The position numbers were made by a program, and so were the translations under genes. 64,000 bases of DNA from Fistulifera solaris (lineage: Eukaryota; Bacillariophyta; Bacillariophyceae; Naviculales; Stauroneidaceae), in the NCBI GenBank assembly GCA_030295235.1, contig AP026169.1, positions 186,001 through 250,000 of the forward strand. Reading direction: 5' to 3'. The notes beneath the pieces were generated by a model. The model was not told where the DNA came from. It saw nothing but the letters and a program-made list of their open reading frames with translations, and searched no databases. Positions 32,489 through 43,455 of the stretch are shown piece after piece (the first letter of the stretch is position 1; each line of letters begins with the position of its first letter).

Positions 32489-33373
32489 ATGCCTCCCTTT
32501 GCAAAGCAACCGGCTGACGAGTCGGAGTCAATCAACAGCGGACGAAGTGGCGAGAAGATAGCAAGGAAAACTGTTCGATTTGCGGTCGAGATTCATGTTC
32601 GGCATGTACAGCACTGGCGTCACTATGTTGTGGATCGATCGATCATTTGGTTCACATCAGGAGAGCTTTTACAAATTGCCGAGCGCGATCGGTTGATTGT
32701 TGAGTTTATGCGGCAGCGACGCTTTCATGAAACAGATGAACATTCAAGCAGAGGCTTATCTATCGACTCTGCTCAGGATCTCAGGATCCGCCAAATGTCG
32801 GCGGCCATATTGCTTGCCGAGCAGTTTAGACAGCTTGCAAGTGGTCATTACAGACCGGATGAATTGGCTGAAATGTCAAGAACAATTTCAAAAGACCATG
32901 TCCAATTAGCGCTCAGACGGGCTGAAAGCGACTTTTTGGCATCTATTGAATCTATGCTTGATTCTCTTCCCCAGTATGGAGTTGAATCTGTAGGTCGGCA
33001 CAGTAGTCGGGGGATAAGAAATTCATCAACGGCTTTCGCTTCGTCCCATTCTGACAGAACCACATCAAATCAAGTAAAAGTCCTCTCACGACCTGAGCTA
33101 AGTCCGCGACGCAAACAGGATGCCGCGGTTTACAGTGACTCGCAACTTGAATATTCAGAGATGAGCGAGACATGTTGTCCTCCAAGCAATGATCTACCTA
33201 TACTGGATGTGGACTCACCATGGGTGTCATGTGGAGAGTGGATAGGACACCGATCTTTCATGGAATCAACTCCAATACCTAGATCAACTCGTTGGAGTAT
33301 TTGGGATGGGGCTTTGGAACTGTTGCAGAGTTCTGCATGGGTGTCCTGTGGTACATGGGGCACCGTGGCCTAA
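32489..33373 (+). CDS. Diatom protein with VRF...WF motif and WVSCG repeats
   Basis: A single intact 294-residue frame. Residues 29-65 (VRFAVEIHVRHV, then IIWFTSGELLQI) match a short module common in diatom proteins: a V-(R/S)-F strand with VR-x-VxH, then W-(F/Y)-x-x-x-E-(L/Y). Its function is unknown. The middle is Ser/Arg/Glu-rich and probably helical, with two DSLPQYG/SIESML stretches. The end carries two near-copies of a WVSCGxW word (SPWVSCGEW and SAWVSCGTW) about 40 residues apart. No membrane segment or signal peptide is visible, so it is presumably cytosolic or nuclear. I do not assign a role. Confidence 0.72.
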   Translation: MPPFAKQPADESESINSGRSGEKIARKTVRFAVEIHVRHVQHWRHYVVDRSIIWFTSGELLQIAERDRLIVEFMRQRRFHETDEHSSRGLSIDSAQDLRIRQMSAAILLAEQFRQLASGHYRPDELAEMSRTISKDHVQLALRRAESDFLASIESMLDSLPQYGVESVGRHSSRGIRNSSTAFASSHSDRTTSNQVKVLSRPELSPRRKQDAAVYSDSQLEYSEMSETCCPPSNDLPILDVDSPWVSCGEWIGHRSFMESTPIPRSTRWSIWDGALELLQSSAWVSCGTWGTVA

Positions 33374-33914
33374 TCCAGTTTGTGAGGCAATCTTGACGTT
33401 AAGTAACATTGCATGAAAGTGGATGTATATTTGTATTAATGACAACATTACCGTACTACGGAGTAGAAAATAGGTTCCGATTAGAAATTGTTTTTTAGTC
33501 TAATTGCCAAGTACCAGGTCTGTAGGTGTTTTTAGATCGAAGATTGAATGCAAGTAAATATCGTAGCGGCACCAAATGCCTTCCGCATCACCGCGCACCG
33601 CGCCCTTTCGCACCGATGTCACCACTCATCTCGCTCGCTCGCTCATCACTCGCGTACCTGGTACAGGTTCGTACGTCAGCCCAAACAGCCATGATTGCAT
33701 TTGGTATCTTTTGAAGTGCGTCCGTGTGATAGTCTACCAGTACGACGGGTGAGTGAGATGCGAGAGAGAGTGAGAAAAAGGTGGTGTGGCCACTTGCAAC
33801 GTGTCTTGTTGTGGTGCTTGGTCTGATAGGAGGCTGCCGCTTTTGTTCGACATTTGGTCATAACTTATCACCCTTTCGTTGCTTTTACGCGCAAGCATAA
33901 GGCAACTAAACATT
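33374..33914. other. Intergenic region
   Basis: About 0.54 kb between two plus-strand genes. ACCAAATGC (about 33570) and GCATTTGGT (about 33696) form a short inverted pair 120 bases apart, and CT-rich and GA-rich stretches lie between. Nothing else seen. Confidence 0.4.
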
Positions 33915-34742
33915 ATGAGACTCTACGGACTTTTTACTGTGATCTCCTCGGCTTCTGCCTTCACTGCATATCCGGTGGGAAGACCAAGCTCGGCCTTGCA
34001 ATCAACTATAGTGACAGGGCCTGGAGGAAAGCCTGCGTCGTCTGCTGATGAAGACTTGCGACTGACATTACAGATCATAATGGATCATGAATCGCGCTCT
34101 GCGACGGTATCGAAAGAGCAATTCATTAGCCAAATGAAGGAGGCTGAACAAGTTGCCCACGAAGTTGTAGACGTATCGATCCCCTATGATGCCGCTGCAA
34201 AACTTGCATACGAAGCCAGCGATAAGTCAATGAAATATGCTGATTTTAAAGTGAAGTACGAGGAAAATGCTGTACTCGAAGTCAAAGCTAAGAGGCCTGT
34301 TGACCTATCCATACCGTACGATGCTGCCGCAAGACTTGCGTATGAAGCCAGTGATAAATCTATGAATTTTGCCGACTATAAATTCCAGTACGAAGAGAAA
34401 GCTGTGGCAGAGGTCAAAGCAAAGCAACCAGCAGCGGCGAAACACGTTGCTAAGGCTGGTGAGGCAACGAGCTCGGTAGACTTAAGTATCCCATACGACG
34501 CCGCCGCAAAACTTGCATACGAAAAAACCGACAAATCGATGAATTTTAGTGCATACCAGAAAACTTACTACGATGAGACAGTTGCAATGGTGTCTTCCAA
34601 AAAGGCAGTTGACTTGAGTATCCCTTACGACGCTGCTGCACAACTTGCTTTCATGAAAAGTGATCGGACCACACCGTTCGCTGACTTCAAAGAGCAATAC
34701 GTTGCTCAAGCAGTTGCTGAAGTCAAAGCGAAGTCTTCGTAG
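33915..34742 (+). CDS. Plastid-targeted protein with four 43-residue repeats
   Basis: A 275-residue protein. The N terminus is a signal peptide ending SSASAF (Phe16), a textbook diatom plastid-targeting motif, followed by a Ser/Pro/Ala-rich transit region. Residues about 45-80 are helical and charged. Then come four copies of a 43-residue unit at about 85-127, 129-171, 188-230 and 232-274. Each starts VD(L/V)SIPYDAAAxLAY, continues with a DKSMNFADYK-like core and a Tyr-x-x-x-AV helix, and ends EVKAK. The repeats are close copies, so duplication is recent or selection is strong. The third spacer contains an extra Ala/Lys-rich insert (QPAAAKHVAK). No enzyme motif is seen. It could be a structural or linker protein in the stroma, pyrenoid or thylakoid lumen; nothing shows which. 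Start is the ATG closest to the signal peptide. Confidence 0.82.
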   Translation: MRLYGLFTVISSASAFTAYPVGRPSSALQSTIVTGPGGKPASSADEDLRLTLQIIMDHESRSATVSKEQFISQMKEAEQVAHEVVDVSIPYDAAAKLAYEASDKSMKYADFKVKYEENAVLEVKAKRPVDLSIPYDAAARLAYEASDKSMNFADYKFQYEEKAVAEVKAKQPAAAKHVAKAGEATSSVDLSIPYDAAAKLAYEKTDKSMNFSAYQKTYYDETVAMVSSKKAVDLSIPYDAAAQLAFMKSDRTTPFADFKEQYVAQAVAEVKAKSS

Positions 34743-35256
34743 GTGTTGAGTCAAGCGGTCACCCCGCAGCTGAATCATAAAGTCTTATTGGCGTCTTTAA
34801 AGTATGATCTTATCAAATTTTTAGGCAGTGCTCGGGTGACAAGTACGGAAATACTCCGTAAACTAATACTCTGTAGACTACGCATCCTTAGATAACCTTA
34901 GGATGATCTGGGTTTCAAACACGAATGGTTGATCACGGCCAAATTTTCACTAAGGTTGTGACTAAATAGAGTTCCGCGAGAGCGAGTCACATTTTCTCTC
35001 AGCGATATCAACAGACAAATCCTCATTAAGCTTACTACGGGAGAAGGAACTTATCCCTAACTACGAAACACAAGCTATTTTTTTTAGATATTTGGCCCAT
35101 TACCAACCGTCAACAACGAGAATGCTGTGGAACTAAAATTTGCCCTGTTGGATGAGGACAAAAAAACGGTGCCATCTTTCAACGCAAGCCAACTCGAGTC
35201 CAAGATTACCGTGCATCATTTCTTGCCGATTCTTATAAATTTGGTTTGTTAGAGTT
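34743..35256. other. Intergenic region, nothing recognised
   Basis: About 0.5 kb between two plus-strand genes. No repeat, RNA gene or coding stretch recognised; the last part must carry the next promoter. Confidence 0.4.
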
Positions 35257-35742
35257 ATGTTAGCAATTGCGGTAACGTTTGTGATATTGTTGAGCTGCGC
35301 AGTCGTGCCGGTGATGGCGATTTCCGACTCTTCTCCATCAGTGACGTCCGAGCCGGACAGGATAGAACGATCCCTTTTGTTCCGTAGACTGTGCGGACGC
35401 CACCAAGGTCCTACAAAGTTGACAGCAGGAAAGCTAGCCGCTTTTGATATTGGGAAAGACCAGTGGTTAGCTTATGTTCTCGAAGGTGTTCCCTCGGGTC
35501 AAAATTGCGTTTGTGAAACCTCGTGCGCCTTTACGCCTCTCAATATCGATCTATATTCGAATACGGACAACGATGTGACCTTGGATACAGCGTTCGCCTG
35601 GGACGATTCTTCCACGGAGGGTGATAGCAAAGAAAGCACCACAGTGACAATCAACAATGGGTCGAAATTCAACTGCTACGCGTACATCCTTGGAAAGGAA
35701 GAGGCTGATGGCTGCTTTATCAAATGCAGTGCTCAGGCGTAA
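35257..35742 (+). CDS. Secreted cysteine-containing protein
   Basis: A 161-residue frame with a clear signal peptide (residues 1-21, MLAIAVTFVILLSCAVVPVMA) and no later membrane segment, so it is secreted or cell-wall bound. The mature part has cysteines in SGQNCVCETSCAF, KFNCYAYI and GCFIKC, probably in disulfide bonds. The strand pattern (WLAYVLEGV, LNIDLYSNTDND, YAYILG) resembles bacterial pre-peptidase C-terminal domains, a beta-sandwich, but the similarity is weak. No catalytic residues. Function unknown; a frustule or extracellular matrix role is possible but not shown. A basic RSLLFRRLCGRHQG segment after the signal could be a propeptide cleavage area. Confidence 0.72.
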   Translation: MLAIAVTFVILLSCAVVPVMAISDSSPSVTSEPDRIERSLLFRRLCGRHQGPTKLTAGKLAAFDIGKDQWLAYVLEGVPSGQNCVCETSCAFTPLNIDLYSNTDNDVTLDTAFAWDDSSTEGDSKESTTVTINNGSKFNCYAYILGKEEADGCFIKCSAQA

Positions 35743-36005
35743 AGTAAATGCTGACGGGAAGCGAGAAGACTGTTTCAGGTTACGATTGTTGGATAATGAT
35801 TGAAGAGAAACACGATTGTTAGGAATATCGACAGAAATACTTGAGAAATTGAAATACATCGGCTACCATAGCTGAGACAGAAAACATACAACGCAAATTA
35901 TAGTCAACACTTTTCTTTCACATTCTTCATTGTGGGGTATCCCTAAACCAGTCTTTCTCTTAGCTCTGGGCTAGGTTTTTTCTACAGTCTTCTTTGTATG
36001 GGGGA

Positions 36006-36601
36006 ATGCGGGGAGGCGTTGCGTTCGTGTTGTTTCCTAACCTTATTGCAAAAAAGCCGGCACGACTTGCCGACAATAATACAGGCCGTGTTATTGCACG
36101 ACGTTTTGAAGAAGAGCTGAATACAATCATTAAACCATCAAAAATGGCATCAAATGGGACTATGCACCGCAAATCTTCGAGTCATGGTGACAAGCACTAT
36201 TCCATGCTGGAGCCGTGTCGCGTCGTCATTCAAAGTTCGACAAGGAAAGGACTGCCACCTGTGAGACTGCCCGCGGAGTGCGTTGCCGCCAGTGAAACCC
36301 CGCTACCTCCCTTGTATAATTTTTGTTTAGGTGCGTAAGGTTGTTCATCCTTTTATTTTACTACTCAAGCAACTATCCAACGACTGTGCGCGTGCTCGAT
36401 CACTCAGAAAAACAAGTCATTAGTCGTCAAAGCGAACGACATGAGCAGCTTCAATTAGGAGAAAGTTCAGAAGATGTAAAGCAAGGTTTTGTAAATCGTA
36501 TGAAGAGCGTCACAAATGCTGAAGAGGACCTATGTATCGCAATTTTGGAGGACAACAAGTATGATTTGAAAGCGTCCCTTAACGCATTTTTTCAATCGTA
36601 G
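36006..36601 (+). CDS. Small protein with UBA-like C-terminal domain
   Basis: Exon 1 is 36006-36313, the intron 36314-36369 (GTATAA...CTCAAG, 56 bases) and exon 2 36370-36601, for 179 residues. The last 40 residues (FVNRMKSVTNAEEDLCIAIL, then EDNKYDLKASLNAFFQ) match UBA-like domains of the UBX/NSFL1C or p47 kind, with the AEEDL-x-x-x-LE...D-x-x-A(S/V)NAFF pattern. The middle contains LEPCRVVIQSSTRKGLPPVRLP. Such proteins bind ubiquitin or p97 adaptors. The N terminus MRGGVAFVLFPNLIAKKPAR is weakly hydrophobic and basic. The splice junction was chosen because it alone keeps an open frame. The first exon has no family match, so the start is less sure. Confidence 0.65.
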
Positions 36602-36728
36602 GAGTTGCACGCCGTAGGGGCACAAGCGAGAAGGCATACGTTTGTATAAGATGCTTTTCACATATAAATTATTTACAATCTCTAAAACTATTTTCATAAG
36701 GGTTCCTCATAAAGCTTGTGCAACGTGT

Positions 36729-37682
36729 TCATGTCATAGAAACGACAATGTAGAGATACGAGTCGGGATGACACAAACACTCCCATAAATCTAGAACTGA
36801 CAAATCAAGCGAAGGATTAATCCCTTGAATTTTCCAACCGGCTGAAGAAAAATCCGCAAGCGAATCCTGGTCCGTATCCATAGTTCTGTCGAACCCTAAG
36901 TCAGGGAGCCAATCCCGTAAAAGTCCACCCAAACGTAACTGCCGATCCACCAAGCACGACTTTTGCAAACACGGCAATGAATTAGAAGAGAGCAATACAC
37001 GCACTGGGATACGCTGATTCGTAACATCTTCGGTGATTCGGGAGCGCCATTCGTGACGACTCCCGCATTTGGCTTCCTGCAAATTGTTCCACAATTCGTC
37101 GTGTGCCTCTTTCGTCATCCATTGCAAGGCGGCACGACCCGACCCCGCCCGCAAGGCAATCGCTTGTTTGATTGAATTTTGAAAATGTGATCGCAGTGCC
37201 TGAATCGAAAATGGCAAAAGTTGGGAGGGAAAATTGTTAAAGTGCAAACGCAACCGCCAAGGCAGAGTATGGTTCGCGTGCATGTCGTAGAGAACACCCG
37301 TAAACAATTGCCATCGTAACGGAGCTTGAGTGGCCTCGTCTTCCCACCAGCAATCGGGTAAATCGGATTTTGAGTTATCTGTTGGTTGGATTGGTTCTTT
37401 GGTGTCAGTTTCTTCCTCCTTTAACTCTCCTGGATCGGGCTCTTGCCATTTCAGTCCTTGAAATGCAATAGGGGCAAATGGATGTAAGCGACGAATAGCA
37501 GTAGAGAGTCCCAAATGTAAATACGTTTGTCTAGAAACGAGAAAGTGCAAAGGTGGCGGTCCTGTTGGCGCTGAGAGCGACGTTGGTGCCAAGGTAACGA
37601 CAACAGGGATACGACCATCGTTGTTGATCCGTTTCACGGTTTCAGAGTCGAAAAGATGAGGCGATTCTTGGCTTGGGTTCAT
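36729..37682 (-). CDS. ATG5: Autophagy protein 5
   Basis: Core autophagy conjugation factor: ATG12 is linked to ATG5, and with ATG16 this complex helps lipidate ATG8 at the phagophore. The 317-residue frame ends with IQGINPSLDLSVLDLWECLC, then HPDSYLYI, matching the ATG5 C-terminal ubiquitin-fold end. LPWRLRLHFNNFP is the conserved centre. The acceptor Lys for ATG12 should be Lys172, in QNSIKQAIAL, aligned with human Lys130 in MKEADAL. Compared with human ATG5 there is an acidic insert (about residues 85-115). The start was set at 37682 because the sequence from there fits the family; an in-frame ATG at 37784 would add a hydrophobic leader not expected in ATG5. The frame is intact, without intron. 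Confidence 0.88.
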   Translation of the reverse strand: MNPSQESPHLFDSETVKRINNDGRIPVVVTLAPTSLSAPTGPPPLHFLVSRQTYLHLGLSTAIRRLHPFAPIAFQGLKWQEPDPGELKEEETDTKEPIQPTDNSKSDLPDCWWEDEATQAPLRWQLFTGVLYDMHANHTLPWRLRLHFNNFPSQLLPFSIQALRSHFQNSIKQAIALRAGSGRAALQWMTKEAHDELWNNLQEAKCGSRHEWRSRITEDVTNQRIPVRVLLSSNSLPCLQKSCLVDRQLRLGGLLRDWLPDLGFDRTMDTDQDSLADFSSAGWKIQGINPSLDLSVLDLWECLCHPDSYLYIVVSMT

Positions 37683-38031
37683 CTCGCGGGGTTTTGTGCA
37701 AGGAAGGGCAAAAAACAGATGAAAAGCAGCCTCTTGAAAGATATTATGAAGCCGAGATAGCCATAGGAGGATACCTAGAGACATGTACTTTGGACACCCG
37801 GGCTTTCGACGAAAATGCGATGTGCGAGTCCCCAGTCGTGCCCATCATTCAATCACGAGGCACCAGTAAATTAGTCGCAGCGGTGACTTTTTTGACGCCA
37901 CAAAATTCGCTTTCCGAGTTCGAAAACATGCCGTGAAAGAACACCATTGAAAAAAAAGCGAAAGCCGAGATCCCATCGTCCTTTCTCGTTTCCTGCCGAT
38001 AGTCCACCACTCTCTTTTCTAATCTATCACC
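37683..38031. other. Divergent intergenic region
   Basis: Short gap of about 350 bases that must hold the promoters of ATG5 (minus) and the mitochondrial carrier (plus). If ATG5 began at the upstream ATG the gap would be only about 250 bases. No other feature seen. Confidence 0.4.
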
Positions 38032-38978
38032 ATGTCGTCCGCCTCAGAACCACGTGCGGTTGCTCGTGACATTTTCTCCGCGACGATAGGGAGTATCTGT
38101 TGTTGCTATGTCGGCCAACCGTTTGACACGGTCAAGGTAAGCAAAAATGGATCCTACACGACAACTTTCTCACTTTATACAAACTAAAACATCTGGACCT
38201 AGGTACGGATGCAAACGAACCCTTCCATTTATAGCAACGTCATGGCATCCACCCAGGCGATCTGGATGCAAGAAGGAGTGACCGCGTTCTGGAAGGGAGC
38301 CGTTCCGACGGCCATGGGGATGGCGGCCGAAAATGCCATGGCGTTTGGTGTCAATGCCGCTTTAAAACGTGCGTTTCCGGATCCAGCGACCAAGAGCGAA
38401 GGACCGCCGAGTCTACTCAAGCCATTTGCCATGGGCGCCATCACGGGATGCTGCTCGGCATTCGTTCTCCTTCCGAGCGAAATTGTCAAGGCGAAACTAC
38501 AAGTCGTGGTTGGAAAAACATTACGGTGCAGGATGTCATTCAAAGTATTATTAAACGTCAGGGGTACTCGGGTATGTTCGCCGGACTTGATGCTCAATTA
38601 GCCAGGGATTCTTCGTTTTACGCTGTTTTCTTCGGTGGATACGAGCTTTTCTGTTATGGTTTTCGCACATTTGTGCCATCAATGCCGGATGAATTAAATT
38701 ATTTTATCAGCGGTGGCCTTGCGGGATGTGTCGGATGGACGGTAGCCATGCCTTTTGATGTACCAAAGACGAATGTACAAGCAAGCTACGATTCCAAAAT
38801 TATTGGAACCTACGTTCCGGAGCTCCTAAAAATCGCAAAGCAACGGGGGATTGGGGGTCTGTATAGCGGTCTAGGGCCGACGTTAGTTAGAGCATTTCCA
38901 GCAAATGCTGCTCTTTTCTTGGGTGTGGAGACGGGGAAAAAGTTTTTCGATAATGCTGTGTGGAAAGAGGCAGCTTAG
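38032..38978 (+). CDS. Mitochondrial carrier family protein, one frame break
   Basis: An SLC25-type inner-membrane carrier of about 290 residues with three repeats, each marked by the carrier signature: PFDTVK, PSEIVK and PFDVPK. Exon 1 is 38032-38136, the intron 38137-38202 (GTAAGC...CTAG), with exon 2 from 38203. GGLYSGLGPTLVRAFPANAA is a typical late block, and RMQTNP follows the first signature. The pattern is close to the ornithine/carnitine-acylcarnitine clade, but the substrate cannot be read from sequence alone. One base is missing at the five-A run 38514-38518: the frame changes after KLQVVVG and continues as KNITVQDVIQSIIKRQGY. The stop is TAG at 38976-38978. Confidence 0.88.
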
Positions 38979-39137
38979 TATGTTATGGAAAATTTCCTTG
39001 CTGCTCAACGCATTTTTGTCGTTTGAATAGTATGAGCGTGACTTTGTCTCGACATGAATATGGACATGATTGTAAAAGTGATACAGATGGCAGAACAAAC
39101 ATATTGCTATTATGATCAACATTTGTTAGACAGCGCA

Positions 39138-42100
39138 TTACTCGTCGTCGAGCTCCTCTTGTGGAATAGAGCGAAGCGGTTGTTTTCGCTTGGGCTTTTT
39201 GCTCTTTTTAGCTTTTGCAGCTTTTCTGCCCCACGGCCTCATTCTCGGCCCTCAATGGCTGCAGTTTCGCTTATCTTGTTCTCCCACTCGTCCAAGAATT
39301 GACGAGATTCTGGCTTTGCGGACTTTTTGGCTTTCCCCACAATGATCAAAAACTGCTTCTTCACGTCTTCGTTGCAAAGAGCGTCTTTATAAAGTTTGAA
39401 GCTATCGGACAAGCACTTGATTGTCTTCTCGTTCATTTTAAGTTGTGATAGGCAAAAACAAGATCAGCTGTTTGATCTAGGGATGAGCACTTCGGGAAAC
39501 GTTGGCAAAGTTTTTCCGTCAGCATCTCGTTCTGTCGGTCTTTCTTGACGTAGCCAAGCAAGAACGACATGATACCCTGAAATCTTCCTTCTGCATTGCT
39601 TGTTGGCTGAGTTGGCTGATGATATCTGGTAAAAGATTGTAGACAGGGTTGTTGCTCCTTTTGCTGAGTTCATGGAACAGTAACCGAGACATATCCCGAA
39701 TTCGAGGATCATTATCTCTTAGACAAAGAGCAATTTCACAGACTTGGCCCTTGACTTTGACCATGTCGTTCAAGACCAGATGTGTTAAGACCATCAGGGT
39801 GTGTCTTCGAACCTTGGTAGAGTTATCACGTAGACAGGCGTACAGATGAGGTGTGTAAGGTTCTACTTCGTTAGGAAAACGAAAGGCCAGATCCCCTAGC
39901 GCAACAACGGTGTTGGCTCGAAGGGTTGTATCACCAGGTGGCGCTTTTGACAAGGCTGTAAAAGAAGTGGTAGATGCTTCTCGCAGAATTGGCTCGAGAC
40001 ACACATGAATTTAGTCAAAGCTAAAACGGATGCTTCCATAAGAATGTTGGAATCGAACCGCCCTCCTTCGTTAGCCACAACGCGGGCAAGGAGCGGTCCA
40101 AACTTTCCCATGAGTCCCCTATTCAAGATTTCCCTTTCGGATATCTCGGCCATATTCCTTTCATTTTCTGCTTCAGCTGCTTGAGCGATACCCAGTTCAG
40201 CCTCGATATCATCGTCTTCATGAGTACTAGTACGACGTTTGGTCTTATCCGCTTCTTCTTGCATCTTTACGGCACGTTTCGCATTACCTCGTCGTACGCT
40301 TCCACTTAGAGCCTCTGTATATACCAGCAAATTGAGCGAAATTTGTCCAAGAATGTGGAAGAATCGTGCTAGATGAAGTGGGTGGCAAAGAGAATTTCGT
40401 CGTTCAAAGGTGAAATGACTCATAGTGACGATAATAGTACGACAAGCCGCCTCTGGCTCGGGGCAAATAACAAAGAGAGCTTTTATTGCTTGCTCTGCTG
40501 CAGAAAACCATTGGAGAGTATCGGCTTGGTCGGCCTCGAGACACCAGTCACCTTGAGCGACTGTGCACAGCTGCTCCATCAGACGCTCAAGAATCAAATA
40601 TTTGGCATCACTCAAATCGATTTTCGCACGGGGTACTCGTTGCAACAAAACCGCAGCTGCACCAATGGCAGCCCAATCCCGAGAGTCTTCAGCATGATCG
40701 CCTAAAGCCGTATCAAGCAAAAGTTTGAGACGACTCTTACTATCAATGATGCTACGATCAGCAGTGGCGCCCATAGCTATCAGCTGAAGGGCGTTAGTGC
40801 GATTTTCGTGGTCATTTGCTACAGCCGACCATAAAATACCAAAAACTTCGGCAGGAATGCGATTTTCTTTGACCAAATGACATATAGCTTCTTCAATCGA
40901 TGCCAGCTCACTTTTGTTTGCCTTGTCAACAAGTTGAACCAGGTTATTGGCGATGCGCTTACTAGGAAGATTCTCCGTCCCCTCTGATCCAGGAACAGTT
41001 ATGAAAACCTCGACAAATGCTTTCAATACTTCCTCACGAATGGCTACCTCTTGTGACCACATGAGAGCTAGCGCATGTTTCATACCGGTAACTGCACAGG
41101 GTAGTTGAAAGTGCTTCGCTTTTACAAAGAAGCGCAGGGATTCGGTCACATCGGTGGTGTTATTTGATAGCATCAAACTTTCAAAGGTCGATGTAGCGTC
41201 TTCCAAAAGATCGATAAAATCGAGGGCGGATTGAGTAAACTTTAAAGCCAGGGCCTTTGTGCAAAATTCCTTGTCTGCGCTGGAGAGGTTTTCGGTATGT
41301 TCGAGCAGCGTGTCAGCTTCTGATAGAGACGCTGCTAGGGCAGCTCGCTCCACTTCTTGCATCGCGACCGCGTCTTCGGACTCCTCGGCATCCTTCATTG
41401 CTGCTTCATTTGCTCCGCGGATATGTGGGGGCATGTTCTCTTTCATGTACGTATAAAGCTCATTCAACTTCGTGCGATAGGGTGCAGGATCCAGATTTCC
41501 CATGAAAGGATTGTTTTCCAAGAGCTCCGAAATCAGCTGCGATAAGATTCTTGTGAGAGGTTTTGTTGGATCAGTAAGAACTAGGCTTGACATTCATACT
41601 TACCAGCAGCGCTTGTTTGCGAACAATCACAGTCCTATCTTGTAATCGGTCTACCGCCATTCGCGTTACAGGCAAGAAGTGATCCTTCGGTAAACTCTTG
41701 CTTTGAATCAAACTTATCCATGTTCGTAAGACCGTTGCTCGCGTGTATGAGCTAGTGTCGTAGATCCGTGTAGAAAGAACAGACAACAAATTTTCCCGTG
41801 CTTTGCTTGCATCGAACATGACCGAGTTTTCGGATTCGGCGTTGTTATGTGCTAGTGATTGGAGAATATGGCCGATTGCTGTGATGAGCGCATTGCGCAT
41901 GGTGTATGGTTCGCTGTTGAGAAAGAACATGAGTTGCGGCATATGTTTCAGTACCAAGCGAGGTTGCGATGCAGCAAGGCTTGAGACAAAAGGCGCAACA
42001 TTTTTGATGCCCATGCCGTCTAATCGTGCTACTTCTCGAAGAAGTTCAACCGACAAAGTTTCGCTTTTAGCGCATAACTCAGCCACGATAGTTGACATGT

Positions 42101-42900
42101 GCTCCATCGAATGCATCATGTCCATGAGGGATGTCGTAATTAAACTTAAGATTGAAGTGTGGCTCAACGACACCTCAAGGATCTGTAGAGCAGTATCCCC
42201 ACAGGCGGTTTTTCGATTGATCACTCCGCTAGAAACTTCGAGCAATGTGTAGGCAGTTCGACAAGGCAGAATGATGACGCTCTCGTCCACGACACCACGT
42301 TGCCAGAGTAAATTCGGATATTTCGCCATATGGTGAGCTGCAGTCAATAGAGTTTTCGCCGCAATGCTGCGATATTCGGAATCAAAGCCAGTTTCCTTGC
42401 GATGAGCCTCGTTCAAAAACGTGAAGGTGTAAATCATGTAGACGTGGCAAGCCCAAGCATCACGGAACGCTTGAGACACCACATCATTTGATGTTACTAA
42501 AATATCCGCTAATGACTTTATTGCATCAGCGAGGACCTGAACAAGATCGTTTCTTGTTTCGAGTGAAAGTGACGTAGATTTTCTGAACAAAGAGAGAGGT
42601 TAGCAAGCGAACTATACAAGATATTCTGCTTTTTAAAAGATCGATCACTTACCGCACGAGCGTATACAGAGCTTGCATTCGTTCTTCATCCAACCAGACG
42701 TCCTCATCTTCTGAAAACAATCGGTGATCACTATTCTTCAGTACGTGGTTTCCTCGCTCGAGTTTGTTCACCAATTCCGTGAACGAGTCCGCACGGGCAG
42801 CCTCGTTGTCGTCGGCGAAATCTTCCGGATAGGGAAGAAGGTCATAAGGAGCTCTTTCCAAGTCCTGGATAGAGGAAGGGATAGGAAAGCGAGACTTCAT
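39138..42900 (-). CDS. Condensin subunit 1 (CND1/NCAPD2-like HEAT-repeat protein)
   Basis: Non-SMC regulatory subunit of condensin, which compacts mitotic chromosomes. ATG 42900; a first intron is inferred at about 42590-42650 and a second between about 41571 and 41593. The frame continues through HEAT repeats to TAA 39138. Family landmarks: LTKFMCVSSQFCEKHLPLL, then NTVVALGDLAFRFPN, then KVRRHTLMVLTHLVLND, and an end of DDV-like acidic and Lys-rich tails. Four one-base breaks are visible, all explained by one missing base: at forward-strand A3 39580-39582, A4 39960-39963, T4 39436-39439 and TT 39242-39243. The last part, rich in KKSKKPKRKQ, is a likely nuclear-localisation signal. Size about 1,200 residues, near that of CND1. 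No other condensin gene is nearby. Confidence 0.88.
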
Positions 42901-43455
42901 GGTGTTAGCGGCTTGACGTTTCGATGAAGTCCATTGTGAGACTTCGTTTGTTCGATGGTCGGATCATTGCTTAGCGCTTAGCGGTGAACGACGCTGGCGA
43001 ACTCGTTTTATGAATAACGAGTAGCTATTATTTTAAGGGTTTTTAATAAGCCTTGCGTCACACAATCCACTCTTGTAAGTTCAAATTTTAACGATGCGGT
43101 ACTGTCATATCTATCAGAAAATCGACAAAGCAAGAAGTATTAGGTGTACGTAGTCCATTAAAGTTGATACAGAACTACCACCACCACCTTCTATTTATTC
43201 TGCATACGTAGTACAGCATAATCGAAATCGTATCGGTACGGTACCGGTACCGGTATCCCCCGGTACCGCTACGAGGTAAAGCAAAAACGCGTCCGCAAAA
43301 ATCTGGCACGAAGATGCACGAAGGACGAAGCTAGCGTGCCTCGACACAATGAGGATGCCCATTATACATTGAGAACGAAGAATCATCGTCTGTAAGCGTA
43401 AAGCTGACCGTTTCTTTCATCATCAAGCACATAAACGAGCTTTTTACCAACAGTG
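42901..43455. other. Intergenic region with GGTACC cluster
   Basis: About 0.55 kb between the divergent condensin and cyclase-like genes. Between 43230 and 43270 GGTACC/ACCGGT words follow one another closely (CGGTACCGGTACCGGTATCC). The rest looks unremarkable. Both promoters must lie here. Confidence 0.5.

Noticed and set aside
37683-37784. Upstream ATG for ATG5
   Set aside because: The extension is hydrophobic and unlike any ATG5 start; the next ATG gives the family-like N terminus.
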